From assembly GCA_937863905.1 (NCBI GenBank), contig CALMHV010000053.1:1-14618 (forward strand): 14,618 bases of DNA, read 5' to 3'. A program made the translations under genes and the position numbers. A model generated the notes under the pieces. That model made no database searches. It was not told the origin of the DNA and worked only from the letters and a program-made list of their open reading frames with translations. Each line of letters begins with the position of its first letter. Within the stretch, counting starts at the first letter, position 1. This document shows, piece by piece, positions 1 to 6,571 of this stretch. The DNA is from an uncultured Bacillota bacterium (lineage in GTDB: Bacteria; Bacillota; Sulfobacillia; UBA995; UBA9673).

Positions 1-54
1 GCGCCGCGGGTCATACTAATCCGGGAAGGTCCAGCGCCGGAGGGGAGGGGGACC

Positions 55-336
55 ATGCGGCTCGTCTGGGCGCCCCTGGGCCGGCGGCGGGGGTCTCCGG
101 GTCTGCGCCAGCGGCTGACCCGCCTGGGCCGCCTGGTGACCACCCTGGCCGTGACTCTCGCGCTGGTCATCGCCCTGGAACACCTGGCCGTCTGGGTCTA
201 CTCCGTCCTGTTCCCACCCGGCCTGGACGCCCCCTGGGACAAGGTGGCGGTGGTCCAGACCGGCGCGCCCCAACTGGAGAATCCCTCACCGGAACACCAG
301 GTTTGGCTGGCCAGAGGAATCTCTGGCACGGCGTAG
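55..336 (+). CDS. Small single-pass membrane protein, DUF4227/YqzK-like by position
   Basis: A 93-residue protein. The ATG follows a strong purine-rich ribosome site (GGAGGGGAGGGGG, about 40-52). The N-terminal 26 residues are rich in Arg (RRR at 10-12). One hydrophobic helix covers about residues 27-54 and ends at FPPG, followed by a roughly 40-residue polar tail. I see no catalytic motif. In Bacillus subtilis the small membrane protein YqzK (DUF4227) lies immediately upstream of xerD, and this gene has the same position, size and one-helix design. The family assignment is therefore inference from context and architecture, not from a recognised motif. The gene is separated from xerD by 103 bases in which I see no convincing promoter; that gap holds a 10-bp palindrome GCGGCGCCGC (396-405) and a doubled TCAGGC. 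The function of the Bacillus homologue is not known to me. Confidence 0.6.
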   Translation: MRLVWAPLGRRRGSPGLRQRLTRLGRLVTTLAVTLALVIALEHLAVWVYSVLFPPGLDAPWDKVAVVQTGAPQLENPSPEHQVWLARGISGTA

Positions 337-439
337 AAAACCGTGCCCAGATTGGCAATTCTGTCCGGAGGGCCCGTTTCAGGCTCAGGCTCGTCGCGGC
401 GCCGCAGGTTGTGGCTGGTTTGTCCCAGAGGAGCAAGCT

Positions 440-1330
440 ATGCAGGATCTCATCGGCGAGTTCATAAACTACCTCAGCGTCGAGCGCGGGCTGGCCTCCA
501 ACACCCTCGAGTCGTACGGTCGGGACCTCCGGCAGTACTCTCTCTACCTTCGGGCCAAGGCCCAACTGATGTCCCTTCAGGACGCCTCGCGGGCGACCAT
601 CATCTCCTATCTCCTTCTCATGGAGAAGCAGGGACGGGCGCCGGCCACCATCGCCCGGCGGCTAGCCGCTCTGAAGTCCTTCTACCAGTTCCTCGTCCGG
701 GAGAGCGTCGTCGAGCGCGACCCGACAGCCAACCTCGAATCGCCGAAGCTCGACCGGAAACTCCCCAAGGTTCTCACGGTCAGGGAGGTCGAGATGCTCC
801 TGCGCCAACCGAAGGCAGGTACGGTCGGAGGGCTCAGGGACAAGGCCATGCTGGAGGTGCTCTACGCCACCGGCATAAGGGTCTCGGAACTCATCTCGCT
901 GACGACGCCGGACGTGAACCTGGAGATGCGCTACGTCCGGTGCTTCGGAAAGGGCTCGAAGGAACGCCTGGTGCCCACAGGGACCATCGCCTGCCAGGCC
1001 GTGGCCGACTACCTCGCCCGAGGGCGGCCTAAGCTGGTCAAGGACCCCGGCGAACGCTGCCTCTTCGTGAACCACCACGGACGACGCATGACCCGTCAGG
1101 GGTTCTGGAAGATCATGAAGAAGTACTCCGCCGAGGCCGGGATCAAGAAGTCGATAACGCCTCACACCCTCCGGCATTCCTTTGCCACGCACCTCCTCGA
1201 GAACGGGGCTGATGTCCGCGCCGTCCAGGAGATGCTCGGTCACGCCGACATCTCGACCACGCAGATCTACACGCACGTGAACCGCGGACGCCTGCGCGAC
1301 GTGTACAAGAACAGCCATCCGAGGGCTTAG
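440..1330 (+). CDS. xerD: Tyrosine recombinase XerD (chromosome dimer resolution)
   Basis: A 296-residue tyrosine recombinase, the usual Xer length. With XerC it resolves chromosome dimers at dif sites near the terminus. The N-terminal SAM-like core-binding domain is at about 1-95 (FINYLSVERGLASNTLESY), and the catalytic domain at about 110-296. The full active-site set is visible: Arg147 (ATGIRVSEL), Lys171 (FGKGSKER), His242 and Arg245 (HTLRHSFATHLL), His268 (LGHADISTT) and the nucleophile Tyr277 (IYTHV). Spacing follows E. coli XerD almost residue for residue. The ATG has AGAGGAG (427-433) 6 nt upstream. It is called XerD rather than XerC or a phage integrase because it lies directly before deoB-punA-dacF-spoIIA, as in Bacillus (ripX/xerD), and because nothing nearby suggests an element. 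Confidence 0.93.
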   Translation: MQDLIGEFINYLSVERGLASNTLESYGRDLRQYSLYLRAKAQLMSLQDASRATIISYLLLMEKQGRAPATIARRLAALKSFYQFLVRESVVERDPTANLESPKLDRKLPKVLTVREVEMLLRQPKAGTVGGLRDKAMLEVLYATGIRVSELISLTTPDVNLEMRYVRCFGKGSKERLVPTGTIACQAVADYLARGRPKLVKDPGERCLFVNHHGRRMTRQGFWKIMKKYSAEAGIKKSITPHTLRHSFATHLLENGADVRAVQEMLGHADISTTQIYTHVNRGRLRDVYKNSHPRA

Positions 1331-1331
1331 G

Positions 1332-2546
1332 GTGCCCCCGGTCACTCGGATGGTCATCGCGGTGCTCGATGGCGTCGGTGTCGGCGCCCTCCCCGACGCC
1401 CAGGCCTACGGAGACGCCGGCAGCAACACCCTGGGCAACCTCTCGCGGGCCGTCGGTGGGCTGACCCTGCCCAACCTGGCCCGGATGGGGCTCGGTAGCC
1501 TGGCCTCCATCCAGGGTGTTCCCGCCCTGGTCCCTTCCGGCGCCGCGGGTTCGCTGGGCGAACTCTCCCCGGGCAAGGACACCCTCACCGGACACTGGGA
1601 ACTGACCGGTCTGGTCATGGCCGACCCTATACCGACCTATCCGGACGGCTTCCCGCCGGAGATGCTCGCCCCGTTCGAGGCGGCCGCCGGCGCCCGGGTC
1701 TTGGGCAACCGGGCCGCCTCCGGGACCGAGATAATCCAGGAGCTTGGAGAAGAGCACGTCCGGACGGCCCGGCCCATCGTCTACACCTCGGCCGACAGCG
1801 TGTTCCAGGTGGCCGCTCACGAGGCGGTCATCCCGCTGGAGCGGCTCTACGAGATGTGCGCGAAGGCCCGCGAACTCTACAGCCGACCGCCGTACCTGGT
1901 GGGCCGGGTCATCGCCCGGCCGTTCGCCGGCTCGCCGGGCACCTTCCAGCGCACGGCGGGGCGCCATGACTACAGTCTCCCGCCGCCCGGCCCGACCCTT
2001 TTGGACGACCTGGTCCTCGCCGGACTGGACGTGGTCGCCGTGGGCAAGGTCGGGGACATCTTCGCCGGGAGAGGCATCGGTCGGCACGTCCCGGCCGTGG
2101 GGAACGCCAACATCCTGAGAGGCATCATCGAGTCCGCCCGGGGGCTCTCCCGAGGGCTGGTCCTGGGCAACCTGGTGGACTTCGACATGGTCTACGGCCA
2201 CCGTAATGACGCACCTGGGTTCGCCCGGGCTCTGGAGGAGTTCGACCGGCGGCTACCGGAACTCCGGGAGGGGGTCCTGGGGCACCCGGGCGGGGGAGTC
2301 CTGGTCATCGTGTCCGACCACGGGTGCGACCCCACGACGCCGAGCACGGACCACTCGCGCGAGTATGTGCCGGTGCTCATGGAGGGGACCGGGCCTTTGG
2401 CCTTTGCCCACGGCGTGGACATCGGGCAAAGACCGAGTTTCGCGGACCTGGCGGCGACCCTGGCCGACCTGGCGGGGCTGCGGCGGTACCGGGGCCGCGG
2501 GCGGAGTTTCGCCCCGCGGCTGTTGGGGAGGCAAGACAGCGGATGA
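1332..2546 (+). CDS. deoB: Phosphopentomutase (DeoB/Drm)
   Basis: A 404-residue cytosolic enzyme of the alkaline phosphatase superfamily. It interconverts (deoxy)ribose-1-phosphate and (deoxy)ribose-5-phosphate, linking nucleoside phosphorolysis to central metabolism. Visible motifs are the metal-binding Asp13 in LDGVGVGALPDA, the phosphothreonine region KDTLTGHWE (Thr84 aligns with Thr85 of the Bacillus cereus enzyme), and the C-terminal dinuclear-metal motif SDHGCDPTTPSTDHS (Asp329, His330, His341). The start chosen is GTG 1332, one base after the xerD stop, with GAGG about 7 nt upstream; an ATG at 1350 lacks a ribosome site. The gene overlaps the next start (ATGA), so translation with punA is probably coupled. 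Length and all motifs are normal for the family. The gene order matches the drm-pupG pair of Bacillus. Confidence 0.95.
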   Translation: MPPVTRMVIAVLDGVGVGALPDAQAYGDAGSNTLGNLSRAVGGLTLPNLARMGLGSLASIQGVPALVPSGAAGSLGELSPGKDTLTGHWELTGLVMADPIPTYPDGFPPEMLAPFEAAAGARVLGNRAASGTEIIQELGEEHVRTARPIVYTSADSVFQVAAHEAVIPLERLYEMCAKARELYSRPPYLVGRVIARPFAGSPGTFQRTAGRHDYSLPPPGPTLLDDLVLAGLDVVAVGKVGDIFAGRGIGRHVPAVGNANILRGIIESARGLSRGLVLGNLVDFDMVYGHRNDAPGFARALEEFDRRLPELREGVLGHPGGGVLVIVSDHGCDPTTPSTDHSREYVPVLMEGTGPLAFAHGVDIGQRPSFADLAATLADLAGLRRYRGRGRSFAPRLLGRQDSG

Positions 2547-3376
2547 TTTCCATGTGGGACAAGGCCGAGCAGGCGGCCGCGTACGTCCGGGAGAAGGCGT
2601 CCCTTGGCGACCGGCGGCTTGAGGCGGCCGTCGTTCTGGGGTCGGGGCTCGGCGACCTCGCCGAGGAGATCGCCGAGCGGACGGTGCTTCCCTACCGGGA
2701 CATCCCGCACTTTCCTCGGTCCACGGTCGAGGGACACGCCAGCCGCCTGGTGATCGGCCGCCTGGCCGGGCGGTCCGTCTACGCCATGCAGGGACGTTTC
2801 CACTACTACGAGGGGTACTCGCTGGCCGAAGCCACGATCGGCATCCGGGTGGCGCAGCGGCTGGGCATCCCGGTGGTCGTCCTGACCAACGCGGCCGGCG
2901 GGCTGGACCCGGCCTTCGAGGCCGGGGACCTCATGCTCATCACCGACCACATCAACCTCCTGCCGGACAACCCGCTCCGCGGGCCCAACGACGACAGGTT
3001 CGGACCGCGGTTTCCCTCACCGGTCGGGGTCTACGATCCGAGGCTCATCGCGGCGGCCAAACGCGCGGCGGCCAAGGCGGGGTTCTCCTGCCGCGAGGGG
3101 GTGTACGCCGGGCTGCAGGGCCCGGCCTACGAGACCGAGGCTGAGGTGCGCCTGCTGCGGATGCTCGGGGCGGACGCCGTGGGCATGTCCACGGTCCCGG
3201 AGGCCCTGGTGGCCGCGCACGGGCGGCAGAAGGTCCTCGCCGTTTCGACGATTACCAACGTGCTCGGGAAGGCCCCGGGGACAATCGTCAGCCACGAGGA
3301 AGTCCTGGAAGTGGCGGAGAAGGTCAGGAGCAGGCTCGCGGCCCTGCTGAAGGGGTTCCTCGGCGAAGCCTGGTGA
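2543..3376 (+). CDS. punA: Purine nucleoside phosphorylase, trimeric class I
   Basis: A 277-residue PNP that cleaves (deoxy)inosine and (deoxy)guanosine with phosphate to base plus (deoxy)ribose-1-phosphate, the substrate of the upstream phosphopentomutase. Visible elements are the phosphate loop VVLGSGLG (Ser34), GRFHYYEGY (Arg85, His87, Tyr89), TNAAGGL (115-121), the base-binding GPAYETEAEVR (Glu197), GMSTVPE (Met215) and Asn239 in STITNVLG. The Glu197/Asn239 pair matches Glu201/Asn243 of mammalian PNP with a constant offset, which indicates the 6-oxopurine-specific trimeric class rather than the hexameric DeoD type. The ATG at 2543 overlaps the deoB stop as ATGA, with GGGGAGG at 2525-2531; a second in-frame ATG at 2552 would have a worse spacing. 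The product is cytosolic. Bacillus calls the gene in this place pupG. Confidence 0.94.
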   Translation: MISMWDKAEQAAAYVREKASLGDRRLEAAVVLGSGLGDLAEEIAERTVLPYRDIPHFPRSTVEGHASRLVIGRLAGRSVYAMQGRFHYYEGYSLAEATIGIRVAQRLGIPVVVLTNAAGGLDPAFEAGDLMLITDHINLLPDNPLRGPNDDRFGPRFPSPVGVYDPRLIAAAKRAAAKAGFSCREGVYAGLQGPAYETEAEVRLLRMLGADAVGMSTVPEALVAAHGRQKVLAVSTITNVLGKAPGTIVSHEEVLEVAEKVRSRLAALLKGFLGEAW

Positions 3377-3408
3377 GCGGCTCGCCCCACGGAGAGGATG
3401 ACCGGCAA

Positions 3409-4722
3409 GTGACGCCTTGGTCCGCCATCGACGCCATCAGACGTAAGCGCGATGGACAGGCTCTGGCCGCCCCCGACATCCAGGCTCTTGTCGAGGGCTA
3501 CGTGGCCGGGCGAATCCCCGACTACCAGATGAGCGCGTTCCTGATGGCCGTCTACTTCCGCGGCCTCGACGCCCGGGAGATGACCGACCTGACCATGGCC
3601 ATGGCCCGCTCGGGGGACATGGTCGACCTGGGTGACGACCCGCGCATCGTCGACAAGCACTCCACCGGCGGGGTCGGGGACAAGACGACCCTGGTCGTCG
3701 TCCCGCTCGTGGCCGCCGCCGGGGCGGTGGTCCCCAAGATGTCGGGCCGGGGTCTCGGGCACACCGGAGGCACTCTGGACAAGCTGGAGTCTATCCCGGG
3801 CTTCCGCATCGCCCTGAGTCCAGAGGAATTCCGTTCGTGCGTGAAACGCGTCGGGGCGGCCATCGTCGGGCAGACCGGGAACCTCGTGCCGGCCGATAAG
3901 CTCATCTACGCCCTGCGCGACGTGACGGCCACGGTCGAAAGCATCGGGCTGATCGCCTCGAGCGTGATGTCCAAGAAGATAGCCGGCGGGGCCAGGCGCC
4001 TCGTCCTTGACGTCAAGGCCGGGCGCGGGGCGTTCATGCCCACGGCGGAGAAGGCTCTCGAACTGGCCCGGGCCATGGTCGCCATCGGGCGCCAGGCGGG
4101 CCTGGGGGTCGTGGCCGTCGTCACCGCGATGGACCAGCCCCTGGGGCGCGCGGTCGGCAACTCCTTGGAGGTCGCCGAGGCCGTCCGCTGTCTCCAGGGC
4201 CAGGGCCCGGAAGACCTCGAGCATGAGGCCATCGAACTCGGGTCGCACCTGCTTGTCCTGGCCGGGCTGGCGGTGGACGCGGCCGCAGCGGGGGCCAGGC
4301 TGAAGGACCTCCTGCGGAGCGGAGAAGGCCTCGAGAAGTTCCGGCAGATGGTCGCCGCCCAGGGTGGCGAAAGCCGCGTGGCGGACGACCCGGACGGCAT
4401 CCTCCCGGCGGCTCCGGCCACGGCCGAGGCGGTCTCTCCGGCGTCCGGCTGGGTCAGAAGCATCGACGCCCTCGCTGTCGGGCGACTCACCATGCGCCTG
4501 GGCGCCGGACGGGAGCGTAAGGAGGACGTCATCGACGCCTCGGTCGGCGTGGTGCTGGCGGCCAAGGTCGGGGACCGCGTCGAGAAGGGTGGGCGCCTCG
4601 GAACCATCCACGCCCGCACGGCGGGCGAGGCCGGGGAAGGGGCCCGGGCTCTGGAGGCCACCTACGAACTGGCCGGACAAGCCGTGGTCGTTCCCGCGCT
4701 TGTCCTAGGGATCGTCCGGTAG
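3409..4722 (+). CDS. pdp: Pyrimidine-nucleoside phosphorylase
   Basis: A 437-residue enzyme of the thymidine/pyrimidine nucleoside phosphorylase family. It phosphorolyses uridine, thymidine and deoxyuridine to base plus (deoxy)ribose-1-phosphate. Visible elements are the N-terminal helical segment GYVAGRIPDYQMSAFLMA, the phosphate motif KHSTGGVGDKTTL (Lys83, His84, Ser85), the family signature SGRGLGHTGGTLDKLE (112-127), the glycosyltransferase-like centre (DVKAGRGAFM), and the C-terminal barrel-sandwich part GVVLAAKVGDRVEKGGRLGTIHA. GTG 3409 is preferred because the protein then aligns from its first residues with Bacillus Pdp (433 aa) and has GGAGAGG (3391-3397) upstream. An earlier GTG at 3373, overlapping the punA stop, would add 12 unsupported residues. 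Pdp versus DeoA cannot be settled from motifs alone. In Bacillus pdp is elsewhere, with dra and nupC. Confidence 0.92.
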   Translation: MTPWSAIDAIRRKRDGQALAAPDIQALVEGYVAGRIPDYQMSAFLMAVYFRGLDAREMTDLTMAMARSGDMVDLGDDPRIVDKHSTGGVGDKTTLVVVPLVAAAGAVVPKMSGRGLGHTGGTLDKLESIPGFRIALSPEEFRSCVKRVGAAIVGQTGNLVPADKLIYALRDVTATVESIGLIASSVMSKKIAGGARRLVLDVKAGRGAFMPTAEKALELARAMVAIGRQAGLGVVAVVTAMDQPLGRAVGNSLEVAEAVRCLQGQGPEDLEHEAIELGSHLLVLAGLAVDAAAAGARLKDLLRSGEGLEKFRQMVAAQGGESRVADDPDGILPAAPATAEAVSPASGWVRSIDALAVGRLTMRLGAGRERKEDVIDASVGVVLAAKVGDRVEKGGRLGTIHARTAGEAGEGARALEATYELAGQAVVVPALVLGIVR

Positions 4723-4731
4723 ACAGTCCCA

Positions 4732-4752
4732 GCCGGCGTCCGGTCGGCCGGC
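4732..4752 (+). other. GC-rich hairpin after pdp
   Basis: GCCGGC at 4732-4737 and again at 4747-4752 can pair across a 9-nt loop, 10 bases after the pdp stop. There is no T-run behind it, so it is a weak candidate for a transcription pause or attenuator between nucleoside salvage and dacF. In DNA this GC-rich it may be chance. The 134-base gap after pdp (4723-4856) is the longest in the window and is a plausible transcript boundary. I see no promoter in it that I would defend. Confidence 0.25.
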
Positions 4753-4817
4753 GACCCTTGTCCACTTATGCCGAGTCGCGTCATCAACCCCCGGGCCGAC
4801 GCGTAATCTTTGGCGGA

Positions 4818-4849
4818 CCGGACTACCCCTTTTCCGGCCCGCCGGAGGG
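4818..4849 (+). promoter_or_regulatory. Alternating inverted-repeat arms over the dacF ribosome site
   Basis: Three short arms alternate: CCGGA (4818-4822), TCCGG (4833-4837) and CCGGA (4842-4846). The middle arm can pair with either neighbour. The third arm overlaps the GGAGGG ribosome site of dacF (about 4844-4849), and the 2:3 hairpin has a 4-nt loop and can be lengthened by U-G pairs. This geometry could modulate dacF translation, but the motif is short and the DNA is GC-rich. It is seen in the sequence; a function is only inferred. Confidence 0.25.
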
Positions 4850-4856
4850 ATTCATT

Positions 4857-6140
4857 GTGAGGCGCCGGGTGTCTTGGCTGGTCCCTTTGACTTGGGTGAC
4901 CGTCGCTCTGGGCCTGTTCGGGGTGATCGCGCCCCTGGCCTCGCCGTTGGCCATGGCCGAGGAGTCGATCCGACTGGTCAGCGATGAGAGCCCTGAAGCC
5001 GTGCCGGAGGGGTCGTCCTGGCCGGACCCCGACGTCCTGGTCCAGGCGGTGCTCGGGGAGGCCGGCAAGGCCGCCCTGGAGGTCAAGTCGCCATCGGTCC
5101 TGCTCATGGAGCCGCTCAGCGGCCAGGTGCTGTTCCTGAAGGACGCCGACAGGAAGCTCGCCCCGGCCAGCTTGACCAAGATCATGACCCTGCTCCTGGC
5201 GATCGAGGCCATCGAGGAAGGCAAGCTCAGCCGGACCGAGACGCTGACGGCCTCCGCGAATGCGGAGAGCTATGGCGGTACCGAAATCTGGCTCGAACCC
5301 GGTGAGGAGATGCCCATCGAAGAGGTTCTTCTCTCCATCGCCGTGGCCTCGGCTAACGACGCCTCCGTGGCCCTGGCCGAACACATGGCGGGAAGCGAAG
5401 AGGCGTTCGTGGCTCTGATGAACGAGCGGGCCAGGGAACTCGGCCTGACCGGCACTCACTTCGCCAACTCGCACGGGCTGGACGATCCCAACCACTGGAG
5501 CACGGCGCGCGACATGGCCCTTCTCTGCTCGGAGGCCGCCAAGCATCCCGACCTCCTGCACTACACGGCTATCTACGAAATCCACATCCGGCCGGGCGGG
5601 GAGACCTGGCTGGTCAACCGTAACCAGATGGTGAACTTCTACCAGGGGTGCGACGGCCTAAAGACGGGTTGGACGAACGAGGCCGGGTACTCGCTGGCCG
5701 TGACCGCCAAGCGCGGGGAGACGCGCTTCGTGGTCATCGCGATGGGGGCCACCTCGTCCGCGGACCGTTTCGCTGATTCGGCCCGCCTCCTCAACTGGGC
5801 CTTCGCCAGCTACACCTCTCTGGTCGTCGCCGAGGAGGGGCACACCTACGGAGCGGTGCCCGTGAACCTCGGCGTGACGCACGAAGTCGAGGCGGTGGCC
5901 CCGAGCGAACAGGGCGTTCTCGTCGACAAGGGCAGCGAGGGCGAGGTCACTCGCGAGGTCACCCTCGCTGCCCGGCTGAAAGCCCCGGTGAAGCGCGGCG
6001 ACGCGGTGGGAACCATCGTCGTCAAGCGCGACGGGACGGAGATAGGCCGCTCGACTCTGGTGGCTGACCGTGACGTGCGGCGGCTCTCCTTGTTTGGCGT
6101 CTGGTGGAGGCTCTTCCGGAGAGTGCTGGGAGAAGCCTAG
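4857..6140 (+). CDS. dacF: Sporulation-linked D-alanyl-D-alanine carboxypeptidase, DacF-like
   Basis: A 427-residue class A low-molecular-weight penicillin-binding protein (peptidase family S11) that trims the terminal D-Ala from peptidoglycan stem peptides outside the membrane. A signal peptide is visible: basic RRR, a hydrophobic core at about 6-30, and a cleavage candidate after AMA (residue 34). The catalytic motifs are complete: Ser105-Leu-Thr-Lys108, Ser165-Ala-Asn167 and Lys269-Thr-Gly271. A beta-rich PBP5_C-like domain lies at about 325-405. The last 20 residues (LFGVWWRLFRRVLGEA) look like the amphipathic membrane-anchoring helix typical of PBP5-type enzymes. GTG 4857 is chosen because GGAGGGA ends 6-7 nt before it and the signal peptide begins there; the frame is open further upstream to 4758 but without a ribosome site. 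The location before spoIIA matches Bacillus dacF, where the gene is forespore-expressed. Confidence 0.9.
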   Translation: MRRRVSWLVPLTWVTVALGLFGVIAPLASPLAMAEESIRLVSDESPEAVPEGSSWPDPDVLVQAVLGEAGKAALEVKSPSVLLMEPLSGQVLFLKDADRKLAPASLTKIMTLLLAIEAIEEGKLSRTETLTASANAESYGGTEIWLEPGEEMPIEEVLLSIAVASANDASVALAEHMAGSEEAFVALMNERARELGLTGTHFANSHGLDDPNHWSTARDMALLCSEAAKHPDLLHYTAIYEIHIRPGGETWLVNRNQMVNFYQGCDGLKTGWTNEAGYSLAVTAKRGETRFVVIAMGATSSADRFADSARLLNWAFASYTSLVVAEEGHTYGAVPVNLGVTHEVEAVAPSEQGVLVDKGSEGEVTREVTLAARLKAPVKRGDAVGTIVVKRDGTEIGRSTLVADRDVRRLSLFGVWWRLFRRVLGEA

Positions 6141-6144
6141 CCCA

Positions 6145-6171
6145 GCAGGAAGATTCTTCCTCGCGCCGAAC
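6145..6171 (+). promoter_or_regulatory. Candidate sigma-H promoter of the spoIIA operon
   Basis: The sequence fits the B. subtilis sigma-H consensus as I recall it (RnAGGAwWW, 11-12 nt, RnnGAAT). The -35-like element is GCAGGAAGA at 6145-6153 (one mismatch), then an 11-nt spacer, then GCCGAAC at 6165-6171 (T to C in the last base). In Bacillus spoIIA is transcribed by sigma-H RNA polymerase from just this place, so the position adds weight. A transcript would start at about 6177-6181, roughly 20 bases before the spoIIAA ATG. The -35 overlaps a perfect 7+1+7 inverted repeat, AGGAAGATTCTTCCT (6147-6161), which could be an operator. No clear Spo0A box (TGNCGAA) was seen upstream. Confidence 0.5.
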
Positions 6172-6190
6172 CCCCCACCACGTAGGGGGG
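6171..6190 (+). promoter_or_regulatory. C6/G6 hairpin sequestering the spoIIAA ribosome site
   Basis: CCCCCC (6171-6176) can pair with GGGGGG (6185-6190) across the 8-nt loop ACCACGTA. The G6 arm is the Shine-Dalgarno sequence of spoIIAA, with its ATG at 6200. A six-pair all-GC stem should be stable. The C6 arm overlaps the end of the proposed sigma-H -10 element. It would therefore be present only in transcripts arriving from upstream (dacF read-through) and absent from a transcript started by sigma-H. The pairing is read from the sequence; the gating role is inference. Confidence 0.45.
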
Positions 6191-6199
6191 CACCCGCGC

Positions 6200-6571
6200 A
6201 TGGAGATCAGCAGCGAGAAGAACGGTCGAACTCTGGTCGTCAGGGTGGCCGGGGAACTCGACCTCGACACCGCCCGCGAGTTTCGCGCCCGCATCGACGC
6301 CGACCTCGACCGGTTCGGTAGCCGCGACCTAGTCCTGGATTTCGGCCTGGTGAGCTTTGTCGACAGTTCGGGCCTGGGGGCCATCCTCGGCCGGTACCGG
6401 CGCGTGACGGAGAAGGGCGGCACGGTCGTCCTTTGCCGTCCCGTGGACCATGTCCGGCGCCTTCTCGACCAGGCCGGAGTCAGCCGCGTCATCCGCATCC
6501 ACCAGACCCTGGAGCAGGCCATTCGGGGCCTCGGACAGAAAGACGCAGCCTTAGGAGGTGATACGCGGTGA
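6200..6571 (+). CDS. spoIIAA: Anti-sigma-F factor antagonist SpoIIAA
   Basis: A 123-residue STAS-domain protein (117 in B. subtilis). Unphosphorylated SpoIIAA binds SpoIIAB and frees sigma-F in the forespore; SpoIIAB phosphorylates it and SpoIIE dephosphorylates it. The STAS fold is clear: VVRVAGELDLDTA near the N-terminus and VSFVDSSGLGAILGRYRRV at 51-69. Ser56, the first Ser of DSSGLG, aligns with the phosphorylated Ser58 of B. subtilis. ATG 6200 is chosen because it starts the family's normal N-terminus (MEISSEKNGRTLVV) and has a G-rich ribosome site 9 nt upstream. The same frame is open back to 6104, but that stretch overlaps the end of dacF and is not homologous. The stop overlaps the spoIIAB GTG (GTGA), indicating coupled translation and balanced stoichiometry. 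Confidence 0.95.
   Translation: MEISSEKNGRTLVVRVAGELDLDTAREFRARIDADLDRFGSRDLVLDFGLVSFVDSSGLGAILGRYRRVTEKGGTVVLCRPVDHVRRLLDQAGVSRVIRIHQTLEQAIRGLGQKDAALGGDTR
6552..6562 (+). promoter_or_regulatory. Very strong ribosome binding site of spoIIAB
   Basis: TAGGAGGTGAT is nearly a full complement of the 16S rRNA 3' end and sits 5-7 nt before the GTG at 6568, inside the last codons of spoIIAA. It fixes the spoIIAB start and suggests that SpoIIAB is made efficiently despite the GTG start. Confidence 0.8.

Noticed and set aside
440..1330. The tyrosine recombinase as a sign of an integrated element
   Set aside because: Its position before deoB-punA and its full-length XerD-like sequence identify the housekeeping enzyme. 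No tRNA, attachment-site repeat, transposase or phage gene is visible.
3127..4680. Long open frames on the minus strand (also at 1143-2201, 8952-10178 and 11158-12642)
   Set aside because: They lie exactly opposite well-identified genes, have no recognisable domains, and arise because stop codons are rare on the antisense strand of high-GC genes with G/C third positions.
4723..4856. A sigma-F promoter for dacF
   Set aside because: GCGTA (4801-4805) is a poor -35, and the bases 14-15 nt downstream do not fit the -10 pattern. No alternative was better.
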